Assembly (NCBI RefSeq): GCF_013249065.1
Contig: NZ_JABRWQ010000001.1
Span: forward strand, 434,001 to 498,000
Reading direction: 5' to 3'
Length of the DNA: 64,000 bases
Source: Winogradskyella litoriviva
GTDB taxonomy: Bacteria > Bacteroidota > Bacteroidia > Flavobacteriales > Flavobacteriaceae
Numbering within the stretch: position 1 is the first letter of the stretch; each line of letters begins with the position of its first letter. Below are positions 6,814 to 14,017 of the stretch, one piece after another. A model generated the notes under the pieces. That model saw only the letters and a program-made list of their open reading frames with translations, was not told the origin of the DNA and made no database searches. Position numbers and translations under genes: made by a program.

Positions 6814-9747
6814 ATGTACGATTTCAATACCATTGAAAAAAAATGGCAAGACTACTGGGCAAAAAACCAAACGTTTAAAGCTTCAAATACCAGCAACAAA
6901 CCAAAATACTACGTATTAGATATGTTTCCTTATCCTTCTGGTGCAGGTTTACATGTTGGTCATCCATTAGGCTATATTGCTAGTGATATTTATGCACGTT
7001 ATAAACGTCATAAGGGTTTTAACGTTTTACATCCTCAAGGTTACGATAGTTTTGGGTTACCAGCAGAACAATATGCTATACAAACAGGTCAGCATCCTGC
7101 AATTACAACCGAAACCAATATTGCAACCTACAGAAGACAATTAGATCAAATTGGTTTTTCTTTTGATTGGAGTCGAGAAGTAAGAACTAGTAATCCTGAA
7201 TATTACAAATGGACACAGTGGATTTTTATTCAATTATTTGAATCTTGGTATAATAATGATTCTAATAAAGCTGAAGATATAAAAACTTTAGTTTCAAAAT
7301 TTGAAGCTGAAGGAAATACAACCGTAAATGCAGCTTGTGATGAAAACATTGAACCCTTTACTGCAGCAGAATGGAACGCTTTTTCTGAAGTTGAAAAACA
7401 AGAAGTATTATTAAAATACAGATTAACCTATTTAGCGGAAACCGAAGTTAACTGGTGCCCAGCTTTAGGAACCGTTTTAGCTAACGACGAAATTGTAAAT
7501 GGCGTTTCAGAACGAGGAGGACATCCTGTGGTACGTAAAAAAATGACCCAATGGAGCATGCGAATTTCGGCTTATGCAGAACGTTTGTTACAAGGTTTAG
7601 ATACGGTTGATTGGACAGATGCTTTAAAAGACATTCAGAAAAACTGGATAGGAAAATCAGTTGGAGCCTCTGTTACTTTTAATGTCATTCCGACAGAGCA
7701 AAGCGACGAGGAATCTCATACTATTTCGGTTTTCACAACAAGACCAGATACCATTTTCGGTGTGTCATTTATGACCCTTGCACCAGAACATGAGTTAGTA
7801 TCACAAATAACTACAGCAGAACAAAAAGCAGACGTTGAAGCGTACATAGAAAAAACAGCAAAACGAAGCGAACGCGATAGAATGGCAGATGTAAAAACCA
7901 TTTCTGGTGTGTTTACTGGTGCTTATGCAGAACATCCGTTTTCTAAAGAACCGATTCCTATCTGGATTGGCGATTACGTACTAGCAAGCTACGGAACAGG
8001 AGCAGTTATGGCTGTACCTTGTGGCGACCAACGTGATTTTGATTTTGCAAAGCACTTCGGAATTCCAATTCCTAACATTTTTGATTTATCAAGTATTAAA
8101 GGTTCTAGTGAGAATTCTCCTCCTTCGGAGGAGTTAGAGGAGGCATTTACTTCTAAAGACAATGTAAAAATTGCTAATAGTGATTTCCTTAACGGCATGA
8201 ACTACAAAAAAGCAAGTAAACGTGCTATTTACGAGCTTGAACAATTGCAACAAGGCGAAGGTAAAACCAATTACAGATTACGAGATGCTGTATTTTCTCG
8301 TCAACGTTATTGGGGTGAACCGTTCCCAGTGTATTATGTAAATGGCATGCCACAAATGATAGATGCTGAACATTTACCAATTAAATTACCAGAAGTAGAA
8401 AAATATTTACCAACCGAAGAAGGCGAACCACCTTTAGGACGTGCAGACGTTTGGGCTTGGGATACCACTCAGTCTTTAGTTGTTAACAATGAGTTGATAG
8501 ACCACAAAACTGTATTTCCTTTAGAACTCAACACCATGCCAGGTTGGGCAGGAAGTTCTTGGTATTTCTTCCGCTATATGGAAGATGCAGCCAATAGAGA
8601 TGGTGTTTTTGCAACTGAAGATGCATTGAATTATTGGGAAAATGTTGATTTATACATTGGTGGAAGCGAACACGCAACTGGTCATTTATTGTACTCTCGT
8701 TTTTGGGTAAAACTTTTAAAAGATAGAGGTTTTGTTAATGTTGAAGAGCCTTTTAAAAAGTTGATTAACCAAGGCATGATTTTGGGAACTAGTGCTTTCG
8801 TTTATAGAGTTAATGAAAGACGAGACGTTTTTATTTCCAAAAATTTAGTTGATGCTTTTTTAAATTCTGAAACAAATGAAGAGGCTTCGAAAAGAATATT
8901 AGCTGTTACAGGAACAGAAACTCCTACATTTAGTAAAGTACATGTAGATGTTAATTTTGTAAATGCATCTGATGAATTAGATATTTCTAAGTTTAGAAAT
9001 TGGAGAGCAGAATTCAAACATGCAAAATTCATAGAAGATAAAATTATTGTTCTTCGAGAAGTCGAAAAAATGTCCAAATCCAAATACAATGTTGTTAATC
9101 CTGATGATATTGTAGCAGATTATGGTGCAGACAGTTTACGTTTATACGAGATGTTTCTTGGACCATTAGAGCAATACAAACCTTGGAATACAGCTGGTAT
9201 AACTGGTGTTCATGGTTTTCTTAAAAAACTTTGGAAACTGTTTGTCAATGAAAACGGTTTAAAAGTAAATGCTGCGGAACCAACTAAAGACAACCTAAAA
9301 ACATTACACAAAACCATAAAGAAAGTAGAAGAAGATATTGAGAATTTCTCTTTTAACACCTCTGTTTCTACCTTTATGATTGCTGTAAACGAGTTAACTG
9401 CTCAAAAGTGTACAAGTAAAGAAATTCTTGAACCTTTATTGGTTTTAATTTCGCCTTACGCACCACATATTGCAGAAGAATTATGGAGTCAACTAGGACA
9501 TGATGGTTCTATATCAACGGTTGATTTTCCAAAATTTGAAGCCAGTCATTTAGTAGAAAGCAGTAAAAAATATCCAATTTCGTTTAACGGTAAAATGCGT
9601 TTTACCTTAGAGTTACCAATGGATATGTCTAAAGACGAGATTGAAAAAACCGTAATGGCTCACGAGAAAACCATAGCGCAATTAGATGGTAGAACACCTA
9701 AAAAGATAATTGTAGTTCCTGGCAAAATTGTAAATATTGTTGGATAA
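6814..9747 (+). CDS. leuS: leucine--tRNA ligase with two repeat-derived insertions
   Basis: A 977-residue cytoplasmic class I synthetase charging tRNA-Leu. PYPSGAGLHVGHPLGY is the HIGH motif, VEKMSKSKYN the KMSKS loop, and FTTRPDTIFGVSF plus GTGAVMAVPCGDQRDFDFA mark the CP1 editing domain that hydrolyses mischarged tRNA. The anticodon-binding domain follows. The frame is open back to 6661, but those residues are not LeuS-like and contain the promoter box. Typical LeuS begins at MYDFNTIEKKWQDYW, so ATG 6814 (or the adjacent ATG 6811) is chosen. Two short segments unlike other LeuS, about residues 291-302 and 432-444, coincide with dispersed palindromic repeats in the DNA. The frame is kept, so the enzyme is presumably active. 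Confidence 0.95.
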   Translation: MYDFNTIEKKWQDYWAKNQTFKASNTSNKPKYYVLDMFPYPSGAGLHVGHPLGYIASDIYARYKRHKGFNVLHPQGYDSFGLPAEQYAIQTGQHPAITTETNIATYRRQLDQIGFSFDWSREVRTSNPEYYKWTQWIFIQLFESWYNNDSNKAEDIKTLVSKFEAEGNTTVNAACDENIEPFTAAEWNAFSEVEKQEVLLKYRLTYLAETEVNWCPALGTVLANDEIVNGVSERGGHPVVRKKMTQWSMRISAYAERLLQGLDTVDWTDALKDIQKNWIGKSVGASVTFNVIPTEQSDEESHTISVFTTRPDTIFGVSFMTLAPEHELVSQITTAEQKADVEAYIEKTAKRSERDRMADVKTISGVFTGAYAEHPFSKEPIPIWIGDYVLASYGTGAVMAVPCGDQRDFDFAKHFGIPIPNIFDLSSIKGSSENSPPSEELEEAFTSKDNVKIANSDFLNGMNYKKASKRAIYELEQLQQGEGKTNYRLRDAVFSRQRYWGEPFPVYYVNGMPQMIDAEHLPIKLPEVEKYLPTEEGEPPLGRADVWAWDTTQSLVVNNELIDHKTVFPLELNTMPGWAGSSWYFFRYMEDAANRDGVFATEDALNYWENVDLYIGGSEHATGHLLYSRFWVKLLKDRGFVNVEEPFKKLINQGMILGTSAFVYRVNERRDVFISKNLVDAFLNSETNEEASKRILAVTGTETPTFSKVHVDVNFVNASDELDISKFRNWRAEFKHAKFIEDKIIVLREVEKMSKSKYNVVNPDDIVADYGADSLRLYEMFLGPLEQYKPWNTAGITGVHGFLKKLWKLFVNENGLKVNAAEPTKDNLKTLHKTIKKVEEDIENFSFNTSVSTFMIAVNELTAQKCTSKEILEPLLVLISPYAPHIAEELWSQLGHDGSISTVDFPKFEASHLVESSKKYPISFNGKMRFTLELPMDMSKDEIEKTVMAHEKTIAQLDGRTPKKIIVVPGKIVNIVG
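7684..7718 (+). repeat. dispersed repeat of the ATTCC...GGAATCTC type, in frame inside leuS
   Basis: The DNA runs from GTCATTCC (7684-7691) to GGAATCTCA (7710-7718) around a GC-richer centre with GACAGAG and CGACGAG. It encodes the odd peptide VIPTEQSDEESH within the editing domain. Related copies with ATTCC and GGAATCTC ends lie at 31763-31786, 42885-42930 and 47214-47237. From memory, such elements are common in intergenic DNA of Flavobacteriaceae. Confidence 0.65.
8108..8144 (+). repeat. palindromic dispersed repeat, in frame inside leuS
   Basis: A perfect 7-bp hairpin, CTCCTCC TTC GGAGGAG (8117-8133), is followed by TTAGAGGAGGC. The 37-base unit aligns nearly base for base with the minus-strand copy at 30364-30401: both begin GTGAGA, continue RTTCT, and end with AGTTAGA then a G-rich stretch and GC. 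In leuS it is read as the peptide ENSPPSEELEE. Confidence 0.7.
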
Positions 9748-10711
9748 ACTTTTAAAACATATCATCATAACTTTGCTGCCGATTATTGGTTGGTCTCAAA
9801 GTTATGTTGGTACTGTTGGCAATTATCCTATTCATTTAGAAGTTACAGTTTATCCAAACGCAAACGACACAACTTCAGGAGAATTAGAAGGTTTCTATTT
9901 TTACGATTCTAAATTAATTAGCATTCCTATTTCTGGGAGTTATAACAACGAAAGCGTCACGTTAATTGATGATTACTATTTTACGCCAGAAAAAGTTTTT
10001 GATGCGGATGAAGTATTCGAATTAAAGAAAAAGAAAAACCAACTCATTGGAACCCTACAATTAAAAGACAAAACTTTTAAAGTCGCTTTAACCGAAACCA
10101 GCCAAGAATCATTAGAAGACTTTAGAAACCCTAAACTAACCTTTGTAAAAGATAGTGTTGTTAACTACAACGATAAGCAGTTGGTTTGGTTTACAGAATA
10201 CTATTCTAAATTGCCTTTATTTAGATTAGGCAACGGTTTTACAAAAGCACAACGAGATACGTTCAATCCTATTTTAGATGCTATTCATCTTTCAGATGCT
10301 AAGGACAAATTAGATTGCAATTCTTGGTTTGAGATTAGTTATGACGTTAACTTGGTTAATAATAATTTTATAAGCTATTTAAAACATTACAGCGTGTATT
10401 GTGGTGGCGCACATCCATCTCATGGCAATGTTGGTTATACATTTAATCTTGAAACATTAGAGGTAGTTGAAGATATTGAATTGATATACCCAAAAGTGGA
10501 TTTTTTTCAGAAATTAAAAGACAAATACCAACATTCAGAAAATGACGTACAAGATGAAGAATGCGAAACTTTTGTTGACAACAGTTATTGGCAATACAAA
10601 ACATGGAATCTAACTTCAGAAGGTGTGATTCTTATTCCTAATTATCCGCATGCTATGACGCCTTGCGTAGAAGAATATTTTCTTAGTTACTCTGAACTTC
10701 TAAAAGAGTAA
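9737..10711 (+). CDS. secreted hypothetical protein, DUF3298-like C-terminus
   Basis: A 324-residue protein starting with TTG 9737 (or TTG 9740), overlapping the end of leuS by 11 bases. No ATG exists near the N-terminus, and only this start gives a signal peptide (LLKHIIITLLPIIGWSQS, cleavage after about residue 20). The mature part is beta-rich. Near residue 230, YCGGAHPSHGNVGYTFNLET resembles the C-terminal DUF3298 module of RsiV-like extracytoplasmic proteins. It is a likely periplasmic or outer-membrane-associated protein of unknown role. The overlap suggests it is translated from the leuS mRNA. Confidence 0.65.
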   Translation: MLDKLLKHIIITLLPIIGWSQSYVGTVGNYPIHLEVTVYPNANDTTSGELEGFYFYDSKLISIPISGSYNNESVTLIDDYYFTPEKVFDADEVFELKKKKNQLIGTLQLKDKTFKVALTETSQESLEDFRNPKLTFVKDSVVNYNDKQLVWFTEYYSKLPLFRLGNGFTKAQRDTFNPILDAIHLSDAKDKLDCNSWFEISYDVNLVNNNFISYLKHYSVYCGGAHPSHGNVGYTFNLETLEVVEDIELIYPKVDFFQKLKDKYQHSENDVQDEECETFVDNSYWQYKTWNLTSEGVILIPNYPHAMTPCVEEYFLSYSELLKE

Positions 10712-10715
10712 TATT

Positions 10716-11150
10716 ATGTATTTAGATAAGCCATCAACTGAAAAACCAGCAACAAAAAAGAAGCGCAAAGGCTTAAAGGATTATTTTGACTATCGTAATA
10801 ATCAAATTAACCAAATTGGTTTAATATTTTTTTCTTCATTTGTTTTAGCAACCACTTTAATTTACTTCTTTGATAAACGTTTTACTGAAGAACGTTGGAA
10901 AAAAAGTCCCACCGAGCGCTACCAAATATTAGATGATATCATAGATAGGAATCTGTTTATTAATAACACAAAAAGAGAAGTACTGCAACAATTAGGTTAT
11001 CCAAAAGAGTCTAATTATCAGGAGGTCGATAAATTTAACTATTATGTTGGTATACGTGCAGTATTTGATAATGGTGACGTTAAACAGCTTACTATAATCT
11101 TTAAAGATGGTCGAGTCGTTAAAACCTTAATAACACCAAGCAAAGATTAA
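10716..11150 (+). CDS. hypothetical membrane-anchored protein, possibly BamE/SmpA-like
   Basis: A 144-residue protein with a basic cytoplasmic N-terminus (KKKRKGLKDYFDYRNN), one transmembrane helix (about 36-55), and an extracytoplasmic domain of about 85 residues. The segment INNTKREVLQQLGYPKES followed by a beta hairpin ending in VKQLTIIFKDGRV looks like the small alpha-alpha-beta-beta-beta fold of SmpA/BamE-type domains. It starts 4 bases after the previous stop, so the two are likely one operon behind leuS. The fold call is tentative. Confidence 0.6.
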   Translation: MYLDKPSTEKPATKKKRKGLKDYFDYRNNQINQIGLIFFSSFVLATTLIYFFDKRFTEERWKKSPTERYQILDDIIDRNLFINNTKREVLQQLGYPKESNYQEVDKFNYYVGIRAVFDNGDVKQLTIIFKDGRVVKTLITPSKD

Positions 11151-11493
11151 TAGCTTTAGCTTCTCGAAATAACGTAACTCAATAAATACAAAATCAATCT
11201 CGTCCGTAAGAGTAAAACTGTTTTTTACAATTTAGTATTAATAACCTCATTATACCAAATCCCTTTTTTAACCTTTTATTCAGGTTATAGACTATTTCAG
11301 GTTATCGAAACTATTAAACTTTCAACGAATATCATATTGCCCTGAAAATCAATACTTAATTTAGAAATATTCAAAATATTAACTCAAAAATATTAATTCC
11401 GTAAAAATCATTTCAAATTAACATTCAAATTTGGAAGAACAGATTTATTAATAGTAATTTTCGATTGCTATTAATCACAAAATCTACAAAAAA
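11151..11493 (+). promoter_or_regulatory. non-coding region upstream of alanine dehydrogenase with repeated AGGTTAT motif
   Basis: No gene is visible in these 343 bases. A 10-base direct repeat TTCAGGTTAT occurs at 11279-11288 and 11296-11305, 17 bases apart, and the inverse ATAACCT lies at 11241-11247. This spacing of nearly two helix turns is compatible with a regulator-binding site. No good TTG/TAnnTTTG pair was found near the ald start; TAATTTTC around 11455 is the nearest. Confidence 0.35.
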
Positions 11494-12594
11494 ATGAAAA
11501 TCGGAGTCCCAAAGGAAATTAAAAACAATGAAAACAGGGTTGGTATGACACCAGCTGGCGTTTTTGAATTAACTAAAAACAAACATGTCGTTTACGTACA
11601 AAAAGATGCTGGTTATGGCAGTGGTTTTTCAGACTTAGACTATATAGATGTTGGAGCTATTGTGTTAGATACAATTGAAGAAGTTTATGCTTCTAGCGAT
11701 ATGATTGTAAAAGTAAAAGAACCAATTGAAGAAGAGTACCCTTTAATACAATCGCATCATGTAGTATTTACATATTTTCATTTTGCTTCTAGTGAACCTT
11801 TAACTAAAGCGATGTTAAAAAGTAAAGCGGTTTGTATTGCTTATGAAACAGTAGAAGATAAAGATGGTTCTTTACCATTATTAACACCAATGTCTGAAGT
11901 TGCCGGAAGAATGGCCATACAGCAAGGTGCAAAATATTTAGAAAAGCCTATTAAAGGACGTGGAGTATTGTTAGGTGGTGTGCCTGGTGTGCCTCCAGGA
12001 CGAGTACTTGTATTAGGTGCAGGTGTTGTTGGTATACAAGCTGCAAAAATGGCTGCTGGTTTAGGTGCACATGTTACCGTTATGGATATTAATATGAAAC
12101 AATTACGTTATGTTAATGATGTAATGCCTAGCCATGTAGTTACCGAATTTTCTAGTGAATACAATATTAGAAAACGTATAAAAGATCACGATTTAATTGT
12201 TGGAGGTGTTTTACTTAAAGGAGCTAAAGCGCCTAAATTAATAAAAAGAGATATGCTTAAGGATATGCGTCCAGGTACTGTTTTAGTAGACGTCGCTGTA
12301 GATCAAGGTGGTTGTATGGAAACTACAAAAGCTACTACGCATGAAGACCCAACGTATATCATTGATGATGTAGTACATTACTGTGTTGCAAATATGCCAG
12401 GAGCTGTGCCATATACATCAACTTTAGCTTTAACTAATGTAACGTTACCTTACGTAATTCGTTTAGCAAACCAAGGATGGGAAAAAGCCTGTGAAAAAGA
12501 CCCAATGTTAGCTAAAGGCTTAAATGTAGTAAATGGCAAAATAGTATATGAAGAAATTGCTGAAGCATTTAATTGGTCTGTAGACGCTATGTAA
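11494..12594 (+). CDS. ald: alanine dehydrogenase
   Basis: A 366-residue NAD-dependent enzyme that interconverts L-alanine with pyruvate and ammonia. The N-terminus MKIGVPKEIKNNENRVGM is the family signature; VKVKEPIEEEY and FTYFHFASS carry the substrate-site Lys and His, and RVLVLGAGVVGIQAAKMA is the Rossmann nucleotide-binding turn (about residue 170). Length is normal. It is monocistronic by appearance, with a long upstream region and a hairpin downstream at 12626-12660. Confidence 0.95.
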   Translation: MKIGVPKEIKNNENRVGMTPAGVFELTKNKHVVYVQKDAGYGSGFSDLDYIDVGAIVLDTIEEVYASSDMIVKVKEPIEEEYPLIQSHHVVFTYFHFASSEPLTKAMLKSKAVCIAYETVEDKDGSLPLLTPMSEVAGRMAIQQGAKYLEKPIKGRGVLLGGVPGVPPGRVLVLGAGVVGIQAAKMAAGLGAHVTVMDINMKQLRYVNDVMPSHVVTEFSSEYNIRKRIKDHDLIVGGVLLKGAKAPKLIKRDMLKDMRPGTVLVDVAVDQGGCMETTKATTHEDPTYIIDDVVHYCVANMPGAVPYTSTLALTNVTLPYVIRLANQGWEKACEKDPMLAKGLNVVNGKIVYEEIAEAFNWSVDAM

Positions 12595-12625
12595 ACTGCA
12601 TACTTGACATATTAATATATGACAA

Positions 12626-12660
12626 AAGCCAAATTTTAGTTCTTAACTTTAATTTGGCTT
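12626..12660 (+). terminator. hairpin after ald
   Basis: AAGCCAAATT pairs perfectly with AATTTGGCTT across a 15-base loop. The following bases are only moderately T-rich, so it may terminate weakly or protect the 3' end. Confidence 0.5.
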
Positions 12661-12709
12661 ATTATTTGCTATTCATTTATTAAATTTACATAAATTAAAA
12701 TTACATATT

Positions 12710-13414
12710 ATGAACGGAATGATGGGATATTACATACTAATTGGCGCTATTGCTTTAGTAAGCTGGCTAGTGAGTAATCAACTTAAACGTAAATTCACTA
12801 AGTATTCTAAAGTGCAGTTGCGCAATGGTTTATCTGGTAGAGAAATTGCAGAAAAAATGTTAGCTGATAATGGTATTTATGATGTAGAAGTGATTTCTAC
12901 ACCAGGACAATTAACAGATCATTATAACCCTAGAAATAAAACGGTAAACTTAAGTGAATCCGTTTACAACCAGCGCAATGCCGCTTCAGCTGCAGTAGCA
13001 GCTCACGAGTGTGGACACGCAGTACAACATGCACAAGCGTATAGTGCATTAGGTATGCGATCTGCTCTAGTACCAATTGTAAGTGTTACGTCTGGTATGT
13101 CGCAATGGCTAGTCATTGGTGGCTTAGTATTAGGTGCTGCTGCAGGAGTAGGCTTAGGCTATTGGGTTGCGGTAGCAGGATTATTATTTATGGGATTTGC
13201 TACACTATTTAGCTTTATAACATTACCTGTAGAATATGATGCCAGTAACAGAGCTTTAGCATGGTTAAAAGCTAAAAATATGGTAACGCCTGAAGAATAT
13301 AAAGGATCTGAAGACGCACTAAAATGGGCTGCAAGAACTTATTTAGTTGCTGCCATTGGTGCATTAGCGTCTTTATTGTATTGGGCTCTTCAAGTATTTG
13401 GAGGTAGAGATTAA
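12710..13414 (+). CDS. zinc metallopeptidase, YugP-like
   Basis: A 234-residue integral-membrane protein of the neutral zinc metallopeptidase family (PF04298, YugP type). An N-terminal helix (about 5-22) precedes VAAHECGHAVQHA, an HExxH motif with ligands His99 and His103 and catalytic Glu100. Three further hydrophobic segments follow (about 127-150, 154-178, 210-230), and LPVEYDASNRALAWL after the third is the conserved segment that carries the third metal ligand. The substrate is unknown. Weak promoter resemblance upstream (TAAATTTA around 12680). Confidence 0.88.
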   Translation: MNGMMGYYILIGAIALVSWLVSNQLKRKFTKYSKVQLRNGLSGREIAEKMLADNGIYDVEVISTPGQLTDHYNPRNKTVNLSESVYNQRNAASAAVAAHECGHAVQHAQAYSALGMRSALVPIVSVTSGMSQWLVIGGLVLGAAAGVGLGYWVAVAGLLFMGFATLFSFITLPVEYDASNRALAWLKAKNMVTPEEYKGSEDALKWAARTYLVAAIGALASLLYWALQVFGGRD

Positions 13415-13776
13415 TTTTTTATAAAAATTAACCTTATTTACTAAAAATGGTATAAGCTAAGTTGATTTTAGAGCTCAATAATATTGACTGTATAATATAT
13501 TAAACAAAAGAAGTTCTGTGAAATCAGAACTTTTTTTGTTTTCACCTAGAGTAAATAACCTTAATAATTATGAATAAGAACAAGTAATACTAAACCTAAT
13601 GGTATAAGTTCTCTATCCTATATTATTTGTTCTAAATGTTTATATTTCCTTTTCATAAAATAAAACGTTTAACTGATTCTTTTAGTTAAGCTTTTAGATA
13701 AGTATTTTATTTTTACTTTATTTGTGTTAAAAAAAACCAAACAAGGTTAAAATAGTGTATAAGTATATTAAATACG
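13415..13776. other. intergenic region without a recognised gene
   Basis: Apart from the terminator at 13511-13537, I see only AT-rich sequence with no convincing ORF, RNA gene or repeat before the promoter at 13777. Confidence 0.5.
13511..13537 (+). terminator. intrinsic terminator downstream of the zinc peptidase
   Basis: AAGTTCTG, a 6-base loop, then CAGAACTT followed by a run of T. A textbook rho-independent structure on the plus strand, about 100 bases after the peptidase stop. Confidence 0.8.
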
Positions 13777-13810
13777 TTGTTTTCTATACCTCATAAGCTG
13801 TGTAAATTTG
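13777..13810 (+). promoter_or_regulatory. strong Bacteroidota-type promoter before a small ORF
   Basis: TTG at 13777-13779, 23 bases, then TAAATTTG at 13803-13810. Both elements and spacing fit the consensus, making it one of the best promoter matches in the window. Expected transcription start is about 13817, leaving a leader of about 30 bases before the ATG at 13846. Confidence 0.6.
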
Positions 13811-13845
13811 CATCCGTTTTAAAAACCCCATTAAAATTAAAAATT

Positions 13846-13953
13846 ATGAAAACGAATAACAGAATAGCAGCAGAAAGTAAAGTCGGAACAAGAACAATAA
13901 AATTTGGTAAGACAAATTCAATGGTTTGGAATACAAAAAGACGCTATAAATAA
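13846..13953 (+). CDS. candidate 35-residue basic small protein
   Basis: ATG at 13846 opens a 35-codon frame (MKTNNRIAAESKVG... ending in NTKRRYK). The product is strongly basic and hydrophilic with no membrane helix or cysteine. The ORF sits between a good promoter (13777-13810) and a bidirectional terminator (13976-14007), so a short transcript of about 190 bases is likely. The start is preceded by an A-rich stretch, as is usual for genes in this group. I do not recognise the peptide. It may be a nucleic-acid-binding small protein, or the transcript could act as an RNA. Confidence 0.5.
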   Translation: MKTNNRIAAESKVGTRTIKFGKTNSMVWNTKRRYK

Positions 13954-13975
13954 TAAAAGAATTATTTTAAAAACA

Positions 13976-14007
13976 AAAAGCCCAATTGATTTCTCAATTG
14001 GGCTTTT
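13976..14007. terminator. bidirectional terminator between the small ORF and RNase G
   Basis: AAAAGCCCAATTG pairs perfectly with CAATTGGGCTTTT across a 6-base loop. T-runs exist on both strands, so it can end both the plus-strand small transcript and the minus-strand rng transcript. Confidence 0.85.
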
Positions 14008-14017
14008 CTAATAGATA

